Below are positions 35,818 to 45,240 of a DNA stretch of 64,000 bases, in pieces. The notes below the pieces were generated by a model. It saw only the letters and a program-made list of their open reading frames with translations. It ran no database searches and was not told the origin of the DNA. The DNA is from Chenopodium formosanum. Lineage: Eukaryota; Streptophyta; Magnoliopsida; Caryophyllales; Amaranthaceae. The stretch lies in assembly GCA_024500155.1 (NCBI GenBank), contig CM044877.1, positions 65,986,001-66,050,000 on the forward strand, given 5' to 3'. How positions within the stretch are numbered: position 1 is the first letter of the stretch; each line of letters begins with the position of its first letter. Position numbers and translations under genes: made by a program.

Positions 35818-36991
35818 GCTTCAGGAGACAGTCTATATGCATCAACCCCTTGGGTACCGTGATAAAACTCACCCTGATTATGTGTGTTTATTACGGGGAT
35901 CTTTATATGGTCTTAAGCAAGCACCCCGGGCGTGGTATAAGAGGTTTGCAGATTTTGTTGCTTCTATTGGTTTCACTAATAGTAAGAGTGACAACTCTCT
36001 ATTTATTTATCGTCAGGGGAAGAATGTGGCTTATTTGCTATTGTATGTTGATGACATTATTCTAACTGCTTCTTCTGATACTTTGCGGTGCTCTATTATC
36101 TCTCTTCTTAGCTCAGAATTTGCTATGAAGGACTTGGGTCATCTGAATTATTTTCTTGGCATAGCAGTGACAAAGCATAAGGGTGGATTATTTTTGTCAC
36201 AACACAAATATGCGGAGGAAATTATTGACCGTGCAGGGATGGCTTCGTGCAAGCCTTCGGCCACACCTGTTAAGGTGAAACCGAAGGATAGTTCCACAGG
36301 TACTCCATGTGCCGACCCTACATTGTACCGTAGTCTTGCAGGTGCCTTGCAATATCTCACTTTTACTAGACCGGATATAGCTTATGCAGTCCAACAGGTT
36401 TGCTTACATATGCATGATCCGAAAGAGAGTCATATGGCTGCTCTCAAACGGGTTGTTCGGTATGTACAGGGCACTATTGATCATGGTTTGCATCTGTATC
36501 CGTCATCTACTTCTTCACTTGTCTCATATACAGATGCCGATTGGGTCGGGTGTCCGGACACGAGACGCTCCACATCCGGCTATTGTGTGTATTTGGGTGA
36601 TAATTTGATCTCTTGGTCCTCAAAACGACAGACTACTCTATCTAAGTCCAGTGCCGAGGCAGAGTACCGGGGCGTTGCAAATGTGGTTTCTGAGTCATGT
36701 TGGCTTCGAAACTTACTTTTGGAGTTACATTGTCCGATTAAAAAGGCAACATTGGTATATTACGACAATGTAAGTGCTATTTATCTTTCTGGCAATCCGG
36801 TGCAACATCAACGAACAAAGCATATAGAGATGGATATTTTATTTGTTCGAGAAAAGGTGGCACGTGGTGAGGTTCGTGTTCATCATGTACCGTCACGACA
36901 CCAAATTGCAGATATTTTTACAAAGGGGCTTCCTCGAGTGCTCTTTGAAGATTTTAAGGATAGTCTAAGTGTTCGTCCTCCTCCCGCTTAG
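35818..36991 (+). pseudogene. Ale-like RT C-terminus and RNase H
   Basis: Continues RT in another frame after the 4-base duplication. Motifs: SLYGLKQAPRAWYKRF, the catalytic LLYVDDIIL, TRPDIAYAV, then RNase H with YTDADWVGC, SKSSAEAEYRG and DIFTKGLP. It ends at 36989-36991, 12 bp before the 3' LTR. Catalytic residues are present, but the split frame would prevent a normal polyprotein. Confidence 0.92.
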
Positions 36992-37003
36992 ACTAAGGGG
37001 GTG

Positions 37004-37201
37004 TGTTAAGATATATTATTTGAATATATCTTAGTCAATGTAAATATATTAGTTTCCTTGTTTATAGCTAGGATCTTTTTATAGTTAGCTAATTCCTAAT
37101 TAGTAGCTTAGTTAGTGCCTTATGTTTAGGCTGTACAATTGTATTACTTGTATATATTGGCTACTCAAGGAATGCAATACTCACGGAATATACTTCCTTT
37201 A
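37004..37201 (+). repeat. 3' LTR of the Ale-like element
   Basis: 198 bp, same as the 5' LTR by eye. Coding sequence of 2-ODD exon 3 resumes at 37202 with the target duplication. Confidence 0.93.
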
Positions 37202-37409
37202 ATAAGGGTTGTTGCATCAGTATGAGGCACAATGCCAATGACCTTTTCCGATTGAGAACACGGTGGATAATAGTTCATCCTCATTGCTTGAGAAATTTCT
37301 CCAAACACATTGCCATCAATATCAAAATTTAGAGCCTTTGCCATAAAATCTAAGATTTTCCTTGAGAGTTTATCAACCTCGGTCGAGTAATTTTCCAATG
37401 CGTCTCTGC

Positions 37410-38440
37410 ATCAGGATTATTTTCATATGTTACTATTAAATTACATTTTTAAAAGCCAAGAAATAAAGTACGGTATGTTGTAAATAATTTCAATTTGTAG
37501 TCTAAGACTCTAAGGTCGAACCCCTATTTCCTATAGTAGTTATTAAAAACTAAGGACTCCAACTATTTTGTTACATAGTGTTTCTCATGATCTTAAACAT
37601 TACTGTATTCAGAGCAAGTTTAGTCCCAAGTCTAAGACTTGGTTCGAACCCCAAATCTTAAGATTTGGGGTGACATCAGCATTTTGAGTCTTAAGACTTA
37701 TGCTTAAGACTTTTCCCATATTTCTTCTTAAATCTCAAGCAAGTCTCAATTTGATGCAAATCACTGACTTGAAAACGAAAATCCGGCGCAACCACGGTGC
37801 TCAATTGTATTCGCCGGCACGTTCCCTAAGGTTAACACACCTCTTCCACACAAAGACACTTTTGGGTGGAAGGTTGGAGTCAAGTATCTTATGCCCAAAG
37901 AGAGATGTGTTTAAGCTATTGTGTTTGAATGTATTTTCAAGTGTATGAAATCAGAAAATTATTCTCTAAGCTAATTTATAATAGAGATTGAGGTAGATGA
38001 AAAGATCATAGAGAGAATATTCTTGAACAAGAAGAATGAAATCAGAATTATTATGGTGGTTAAAACATCATAATCAACCTCTTAAATGGGGAATTACAAG
38101 AAATCAAACTAGAAGAGGAATCTAAGGGATCTGTTGGAGTCCAACGGACAAACACGCCGCCCGATCGGGCAGAGCTCGCCCGATTGGGCGGACACTTTTT
38201 TTTTCAGACGTCATCTCGCGCCCGATTGGGCGCAACTCGTCCGGTCGGGCGACAGAACTCCAGAATTTTATGACTCTTCTCGCGCCCAATCGGGCGGAGC
38301 TCGCCCAATCTGGCAACGGAGCTCAAGAATTTTACGACTCTTCTCGCGCCCGATCGGGCGCCCGCCCATATCTGACCCTTTGAATTTCCTTTCTTTATTT
38401 CCAACACTTGTATATGTATATGTTACGAAATATTGAAAGG
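37410..38440. repeat. Repeat copy in intron 2, related to 29533-30070
   Basis: 37757-38140 matches the repeat split by the Sirevirus-like element. 37615-37756 looks like a MITE remnant (AGAGCAAGTTTAGTCCC, with several GTCTTAAGACTT-like palindromes). The copy ends in the GC-rich palindromes at 38148-38368. Confidence 0.6.
38148..38368. repeat. GC-rich palindromic minisatellite
   Basis: Irregular tandem units of about 70 bp built on GCCCGATCGGGC and CGCCCGATTGGGCG, separated by repeats of AATTTTACGACTCTTCTCGC. Strongly GC-rich in an AT-rich intron. Confidence 0.8.
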
Positions 38441-38474
38441 AAGGGAATACTTGGTATAAAATGAGGGATGGAGC

Positions 38475-38665
38475 CCCAATTTAATCATCGTAATAAACAA
38501 AAAATGCTAATTTATCGGCATTTCTGTTAATAAATCAATAAAATATCCTATCTAGCATGACTTTTCGTAAATAAGCATTTGTAAGCCTGACGTTTGTAGA
38601 AAGTTGTTGACTTATTTACAGAAATGTCGCAGGATAAAAACCTTTTTCATTTATCGTGAATATTA
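38475..38665. repeat. Foldback-like segment in intron 2
   Basis: GGCATTTCTGTTAATAAATCAA near 38518 is roughly inverted at 38607-38630 (TTGACTTATTTACAGAAATGTC). Related to the clearer foldback at 42325-42460. Confidence 0.45.
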
Positions 38666-38693
38666 ACCTATACTCTCTCCAAATTATGACCAA

Positions 38694-41187
38694 TCTATAT
38701 TATTATTATATTAAAAGACAAGCGCCTCAATGTGAGGATGATAAATGTCACTCTCTCATTGGCTTATCTTATGTATAAAATATATCTATATAATTTCTGT
38801 TTACATATTCAAGCATAGTTATTTTTGTTAAACTTCAAACAATAAAAGCAAGTTTCTATACATGCATAAGATTTTCATGATTTCCTAACATAAATATTGA
38901 TTTAATTTTTTTTATAATAAATATATACTTTCCAATACTACAAATAATCCATAAAGTCTTTCCAATCTTTATTTATAGTCAAGTTAAAGAATAATAACTA
39001 ATTTGAAGCAATATGATTAAAGTGGCATAATTAAGGAAACAAATATTTCGTATTTTGAAAGGCTAATATTTTTTTTATGAAAATTAAATAAAATCGATAA
39101 AATTTAGTTTGACGTCAATTATGAAATCAATACAAACATTTTAAAAAAATCAGATGTACAATAAAATATTGTGCACCTATTATAAAAGCTACCCTGTAAT
39201 GAATGAAAGTTATTTATTGATAAAAGTTACCCAAAATAGTCTACAAGTTATCCTAAATTCAATTCAAGTAATCGGATAAATACAAAAGTTTTTGATAAAT
39301 TTTGATAAAGATACAAAATAGTGTAAAAATTACTTTTATCGTTTGTTGTACTCTTTGACAATTACTGATGCTGAGCCGAAATGTTGTCTTGGAAAAAAAT
39401 ACATAATCTTGAACATAAATTTAATTTTAATCGGCCTTTCATTCTCTATACAATATCTTTTACAATGACCTTTTGTTTTTCTTGCATAAAAAAAAAAGAA
39501 CCAATAACCAATCTAAACAAGAAGAATAAAAGTTAAATTGAATTAGACATTTGACGGAAAAGGGACAGATATAAAATATATTATAACTATTACTCGTGTT
39601 TTAAATTGTAATATTCGTAATAATAATGCTATTACTTATGATTTTTTTTTAGAAAAACTAACATTTTGATTTAAAAATCGTGCATTGCTCATGTACTATA
39701 CTAGATGTACAACAATCATGTGCAATAATTTATGTTGTTTTATACATAATAATACTTTTAACTATAATAGTATGTGTATATAATATAATATTTTTTATAA
39801 TATAAAAAAGTATATGTATATAATATAATATTTTATAACACGTGTCCTCCATACCAAGTGTAGTCCCAATCACCACTACACCAATTGGTTGTTGGTGTAG
39901 TGGTGTCTGAGACTACACTAGGTAGGGAGGACCTATGTTCGCTCCCCTGCAACAACAATCGGAAGGGGAATGAAACCTAATAACCTAGAACTGATCCTCA
40001 AATCTGGATTAGCCCAAAGGGTGAACCGGATAGAACACCCAAAACTCAATGCATATATGACGGGAATTAACTTATCCTTTATCTATCTTATACAAAACTC
40101 CAAAGTCTAAATTTTTTTTTCAAAATATAATAATAACATTTGTAAATTTTGTTAATATGAAAGATATAAACCTATCAAAATGTATATATAGTTAAATTGT
40201 TTAATAACTTATATCGAATGCGTAGTTTTATTAAAATTATTTGCATGTAATCATTAAATGTGTTGGATGTTGTGTAGCTATGCAATGTCCAAAATTTTAG
40301 TTGAACGACTTTGATTTAGTGATTGTACGGTAAAAAGATATTGACTTCGATCTTGAAACCTAATAGTCTAATAAATTCTAAATAGAAAAATTAAAACAAA
40401 AAGAAATGAATATAGTAAATGGCTTTAAATATTGAAATAAACATATAACCTTTTAAATCAATTTAGCAAATTCAAGAGACAATTTTAAGGGTTTTAAAAT
40501 TAAATGGGGGAAAATATATGTAAAAAAGAACATTTTTAAATATATAAATGTCCATGCACTATTATGAGATTTTTGTTAACCTTTTTATAATTAAGGAAGG
40601 GATAAATCTTAGTAATATATACGCCGTATATTTTATTTATATAAAATTATCAGTATCCATACCTATATACGATGTATTTGTGTTGTATACTATATTTAAT
40701 CAGTTGTTGGTTATATATGTGACTATTATATAATATATATTTTTTGGCACAATGGTTAACTTAGGAAAATATATACTTTGGTAGGTTTAATATAAGGTTA
40801 TTATTGTGTCTATAGATTTAATGAGTGTGACGGGTAAATAAAACATGTATATATTAGATTGATTGTAGCTACTGATGCGGATGGTATGATAAGAAAACTT
40901 TAGTTTTTTCACAACAGGAGATATAAATAAATTAGTCCACTTCTTATATAGCTATGTGGGGTATTATTCAATTATTTTTTAATTAATAAAATAACATTAT
41001 AAAATATTAAAAGAAATTCAAATAACATAAAATACTATTCAAATAACATTCCTTTAATTTTTTTTTATTGACCAATAATAACCAAATCCTTTAATAGTAA
41101 ATGAATTACCTTTGTTTTTTTTTTTTTTTTTTCTACGGGTTTAATAATTTGATTTATAAACCGTGCATCGCACGGGCACTATGCTAG
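38694..41187 (+). mobile_element. Helitron ends in intron 2 (one or two nested elements)
   Basis: A 5' end A|TCTATATTATTATTATATT lies at 38694. Two 3'-like ends follow: a stem-like ATCGTGCATTGCTCATG with CTAG ending at 39704 (followed by A), and a clear one, CCGTGCATCGCACGGG with CTAG at 41184-41187 followed by T. Either one 2.5-kb element runs 38694-41187, or a decayed 1-kb element ends at 39704 and a second one begins near 40082 (A|TCTATCTTATAC). The 3' end is only 26 bp from the exon 2 donor. No Rep/helicase gene is present. Confidence 0.6.
39844..39990 (+). mobile_element. SINE-like element with a 40-bp foldback
   Basis: 39892-39940 reads TTGGTGTAGTGGTGTCTGAG (A-box-like) followed by ATGTTCGCTCCC (B-box-like), a tRNA-type polymerase III promoter layout. 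The A-box arm is also present inverted at 39844-39884, so the two arms (about 40 bp) fold around a 7-base loop. Confidence 0.55.
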
Positions 41188-41521
41188 TGTGGAGGATGTA
41201 GTAGAAGGCGAACCTGAATGGAAGAGGTAGCATGGGAAACAAATTGGGTCGACGCAAATGTTTAGGCAAGGTTGTTACGAAAAACATGTCGGCCCAATCC
41301 AACTTTTGGTCATCTGATTTAACAAAGGCTTGTCCAAATCCTTCTGTGTCTGTTGGAGTTTGCCAGTATTTTCTCTTTTCTTCTAGTGGAAGGTTGAAAA
41401 ATTCTTGTGTCTCTTGTTTGACTTTTTTCAACAATGAAGAACTTATCCCATGGTTTATAAGCTACACATTATCACAAACTAGTTAACTACCCAATATTAT
41501 TATATTACTATATTATTAATA

Positions 41522-41669
41522 CTCTCTTCGTATTTTAATAATTGTTGACCGTCACATAGTTTTAGGAAATTTAATTGACTTAAATAAAATAGAGAGTATT
41601 TTACTAATTGTAAAAGAAAGATAGTGAAGTTAATAATTTATTGAAAAATAATGAATGTAAGAGGAAATA

Positions 41670-41753
<84 letters not shown>

Positions 41754-41900
41754 GTAGTGGTGGATTTATGTGAGAACCATGAAAAAAGAAAAATATAATA
41801 TCAAAATTTAGATTTTTGTCATAAAATAAAGTGTAACACTTATTACTTTAAAACACAGCCACATTTAGTAAGTGGAACACTTATTACAATACGAAGGAAG
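41522..41900. mobile_element. Stowaway-type MITE with AAT microsatellite
   Basis: Ends CTCTCTTCGTATTTTAATAA and TTATTACAATACGAAGGAAG are inverted and the flanks are TA on both sides (41520-41521, 41901-41902). An (AAT)n tract of about 28 units fills 41668-41752. It lies in intron 1 of the 2-ODD gene. Confidence 0.75.
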
Positions 41901-42324
41901 TATATATATATATAATACATCAACAATAAGTCAATAACTATTTTAATACCAAAATAAGACAACAATATCAATTATAGTTTGGGTTAACTAAGCAACAAAC
42001 ACCACCTATGAGCACTAGTTAAAACTTAAAACACCAAAATTTGCTAAGGGGTGCATCGGGTGTCATAAATGACATTGAAGACCTTATTGTTTACATTTGG
42101 TGTTGTTCTAACAATTAGAAATAAAAATTAATGAAACACGCTGCACCCATTACAAAAGTTATAGCACGGAGTATACAATTAAAGTTGTTATTGAAAAAAT
42201 ATGTCCATTGACAAACATGCATAATCAAAACAATTAAAGTTGGGATGGACAAGTGTGTCACGCATGTCACTTAACTTTCCACTATATTAATAATAGAGGA
42301 AGCCCCAGTTAATATCTGGGATAA

Positions 42325-42460
42325 ACAAAAATTGTTTATCACATGGCATTTTGGTAAATAAATCAACAACTTTATCCAGTCATCATCACTATAGGACCCA
42401 CTTTTATGGAAAAAGTTGTTGATTTATTTATAAAATTGTCATGTGATAAACAAATTTTGT
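42325..42460. repeat. Foldback hairpin in intron 1
   Basis: The left arm, about 42325-42377, and the right arm, about 42408-42460, are inverted copies (TTTATCACATGGCATTTTGG against the reverse complement of AAAATTGTCATGTGATAAA) with few mismatches around a 30-base loop. A transcript of the intron could form a stem of about 53 bp. Confidence 0.7.
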
Positions 42461-43020
42461 GAATTTCAGAGATTAACTTATGAATTGACAAATGTGTCCC
42501 AATAATGCACACGAATTAGCAACTAATAATGAAGGCAAAACAAGAGGATTATGGCGTAATTAACCTGGAAAAAGCCCCACTCTTGGCATGCTGAATGCAA
42601 TTTCTCAAGCTCAACTCCATCTCCACTAATCAAAGCTTCCATATTAATAGTTGGCAATTGAAGATTTTCATCGTCAGTTGCTAATGGAGGATCTTGATCA
42701 TTTCGTATGTATCTTTCTGGGATTTCCTTAGGACAATCTTTTGCTAGTTCTTGAACACTAGGTACTAATTTCGATCCTACTAGGATTATTTTTTTTCCTT
42801 CCATTACAAAATCTTTTGCTATCTATGATTTGATTATAATGTTTTTTACCATTATTTTAATCGGATTTGTAAAGATTAAAAGGTAGACTTTTGGTTACTA
42901 ATTGCGTCTTTAAGATGAAATTTTCTACTCAACCATCAAATTTGACTACTAGGGCCATGATAATTTGTCTGCTTAGAATTTTTGTACGTGGCGTGGAAGT
43001 GGAATAATTATTCTTGTTGT

Positions 43021-43029
43021 CTTTATAAG
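43021..43029 (-). promoter_or_regulatory. Possible TATA box of 2-ODD locus 2
   Basis: CTTATAAAG on the minus strand lies about 217 bp upstream of the ATG at 42804. Other AT-rich candidates exist. Confidence 0.25.
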
Positions 43030-43434
43030 AAAATTATACCAACTAGTTGTAGGATACAGTACGTAAAACTTGTGGAAATGCAGGTAGAGCTATAGACCTG
43101 TTAAAATCTGATTTGACCTATTTGATTTGAAACCGATTCATATTTCGACTTATATGGATACAATAATTTAACATGATTCAAGTTTGAAATTAAAGTCGAC
43201 CATGGACACAATAATTTAACATGAATCAAGTTTGAAATCAAACCCGACCCGGCTCCACCTAACCTGACCCGGATATTCGACTTGACACCTCTAATTGTAG
43301 GGCTATGGTCGTGCGTGAAAGCTAAGTTTAATTGTGAAAGCTAAAGTGGGGATCCCTTCCCTTTCTCTTCCCCCTCACTGTCAAAGTGTCTAACTCGCAA
43401 ATACCACAAATTAAAACTGTGAAGGTTGAGTTAT

Positions 43435-43552
43435 GGTTAGGATCGTTCTCCTTGCCTTATAAAAAAAATCGGTTAGGATCGTTCTCCTTACCTTATAAAA
43501 AAAAAAAAAAAAATCGGTTAGGATCGTTCTCCTTACCTTATAAAAAAAAATA
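43435..43552. repeat. Three-copy tandem repeat, about 40-45 bp unit
   Basis: GGTTAGGATCGTTCTCCTT occurs three times, each followed by (A/G)CCTTATAAAAA and a variable A run. Confidence 0.85.
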
Positions 43553-43660
43553 TTGTATTTATATTTTATAACACTGATGTGACACATAATTTTAGATGAT
43601 TATTGTGTTTAATTGTTAAATATTACTTCCTCTATTTTTTTTTTTTTATTACTTCACCTT

Positions 43661-44440
43661 AGTGGCGAACCCACCCTTGTGCATAGTGGGTCACATGACA
43701 CAGCAAAAATAAAAAGAGCTTTTAAATATCAAACATTGCAACTAATAACCATATTCTATTACTAGTCTAGTGGTTGAGGCTTGAGGCCTTACCGCCTTAG
43801 GGCGTGTTTGGCGCTAACTTTTGAGTAGCTTTCAGGTAGCTTTTAGTGGTTTGACCAAGTCAAATCACTACTTGACAAAAAAAGTGAGTGTTCGGCAAAG
43901 TAGTGGTTAGGGTAGCTTTTAGTGGTGAAGGTAGATTTTATGAAAAGTTAAAAAGATTAGCTTTTGAAATTGGATGTAGCTTTTGAGGTAACTGTTGAAA
44001 ATTTAATCTATAGTTTTAAAAATAAAATGTTGATTTTTATATGTAACAGCTAGTCAACCGCTAATTTACCGAACATTCATATCTAAATTATTTATCTTCA
44101 CAGCTAACAGCTTGTTGACAACTAACAACTACATACACAACTCACAGCTACCTTCACAGCTATATTTTGCCGAACATGCCCTTTGTATCTTTAGATAAAA
44201 GACATGAGTTTGATACCCAGAAGCATCAATTCCTTGTTTTTCCTTTCTTTTTATTTTAAGACTTATTAAGTAAAGGTTTAAATATACTAGTATAATGATT
44301 TAACAATGCATACATTACAAATAAGAGCACAATGTTGTATTGGTAGAAGCATTATTATTTTTCAAAGAGCTTGGGTTTGATACCCACGAGCAATATTTAT
44401 TATTATTTTTATTTATTAATTAACTTCATCCTTATTTTAA
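43661..44440. mobile_element. hAT-like MITE relative with a nested MITE
   Basis: The left end TAGTGGCGAACCCACCCTTG and the following GGTCACATGACACAGCAAAA resemble the hAT MITE at 8296. Its tRNA-like segment (AGTCTAGTGGTTGAGG...GAGTTTGATACCC) is split by a 382-bp MITE at 43800-44181 with ends GGGCGTGTTTGGCG and GCCGAACATGCCC. A second tRNA-like piece (GGGTTTGATACCCACGAG) follows at about 44370. The right terminus was not found. Confidence 0.5.
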
Positions 44441-44517
44441 TTTATTTATTTATTAAATTAACTTCATCCCTCAAAGGCTCAAATCCTACCTTCTTATTCT
44501 TTTTTTAATTTTTTTTT

Positions 44518-44519
<2 letters not shown>

Positions 44520-44592
<73 letters not shown>
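44520..44592. repeat. AT dinucleotide tract
   Basis: About 36 uninterrupted AT units. Confidence 0.95.
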
Positions 44593-45240
44593 CAACATAA
44601 AATAAAACAAGGGGAATTAAAACTTGTAAACTTCATCTTCGTAAGGCATATGTTTTTTAAAATAACCTCCCTTCGGCTTTGAACATGCTTCCGGAGAAGG
44701 TAAAAGTGACCTATGCTCACCTTAAACCTTACTTCGTTTTTTAGTTCTCACTAGGTAACTTGTTGAAATTTATTTTTAGTTTATTAACTTCAACCCTCGA
44801 ATCCTACTTTCTTAATTAGTTCTCACTAGGTAAATTGTTAAATCTTTGAATAGTGAATTGGTGATCGGGGCTAGGGTTTTGCGGGGCTAGGGGAGGTTTT
44901 TTCGGGGGAGGGGAGGTCGTGGCTCATGCGGCTAGCGGCGACGAGGGGAGGGGAAGGGCGGCGAGGGGAGGGGGAGAGCCGGCGAGGGGCAGGGCATGGC
45001 CGACGAGGAATTTGGTGGCTGAGAAAGATGAAATGTGTGGTGGTGTGGTGGTTGTGGTGGTGGTGGTGTGGTGGTGTAGTGGGGGGATTGATTCCCTTTG
45101 TTTTAAAAACAAACAACAAAGCAAAAAAAAGGGTATTTTCATTCCATTCTTCTCCTTTCCCTTTGTTCATTCCATTCCGATTCCCTCGTGCGAACCAAAT
45201 GGCCCCTAAATCCGATCATAATTAGGCTTATGCCCGTACT
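44593..45240. other. Intergenic with a purine-rich GC block
   Basis: 44860-45010 is rich in GGGGAGG and CGGCGA; 45040-45080 is a GTGGTG run; 45190-45206 ends CGAACCAAATGGCCCC, which resembles a hAT-type MITE terminus. ORFs here come from base composition, and I call no gene. Confidence 0.45.

Larger units (their letters stand above)
32319..37201 (+). mobile_element. Ty1/copia element (Ale-like) inside 2-ODD exon 3
   Basis: The LTRs are 198 bp each (32319-32516 and 37004-37201), begin TGTTAAG and end CCTTTA, and look identical base by base. The target duplication is ATAAG at 32314-32318 and 37202-37206. The primer-binding site TGGTATCAGCAG starts at 32517 and a purine run (AAGGGGG) precedes the 3' LTR. 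One frame covers gag, protease, integrase and RT up to 35817; the rest of RT and RNase H is in another frame. Short LTRs and the gag type suggest the Ale/Retrofit lineage. Identical LTRs indicate a very recent insertion. It is on the strand opposite to the host gene. Confidence 0.95.
30490..42804 (-). pseudogene. SRG1-like 2-oxoglutarate/Fe(II) dioxygenase gene, disrupted in exon 3
   Basis: Four exons on the minus strand with GT-AG sites: 42804-42565, 41461-41214, 37405-37202 continuing at 32313-32196, and 30747-30490. Their coding length is 1068 bp, a 355-residue protein, normal for SRG1/norcoclaurine-synthase-1-like 2-ODDs. No stop or frameshift appears once the insertion is set aside. DIOX_N is residues about 50-155 and the catalytic domain about 205-305. 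The iron ligands are His224, Asp226 and His282; the 2-oxoglutarate site is Arg292-x-Ser294. Such enzymes are soluble oxidases of specialised metabolism; the substrate cannot be read from sequence. A copia element (32319-37201) sits after residue 231, so normal protein cannot be made unless the insert is spliced out. Introns 2 and 3 are swollen by repeats. Confidence 0.9.
42805..43660. other. Upstream region of 2-ODD locus 2
   Basis: Expected promoter and 5' UTR of the minus-strand gene. It contains a repeated TTTGAAAT(T/C)AAA segment at 43150-43245 and the tandem repeat at 43435-43552. No other gene is seen. Confidence 0.45.

Noticed and set aside
38122..38436. ORFs with repeated PDWA/RPIGR motifs
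   Set aside because: They follow from the GCCCGATCGGGC palindromes; open frames on both strands reflect composition.
43386..43571. 61-codon ORF with repeated LGSFSLPYKKK
   Set aside because: It is the translation of the three-copy tandem repeat, not a gene.
44919..45225. Long overlapping ORFs on both strands in the GC-rich block
   Set aside because: Low-complexity GGGGAGG and GTGGTG runs give open frames in several phases; there are no domain motifs and no codon pattern.
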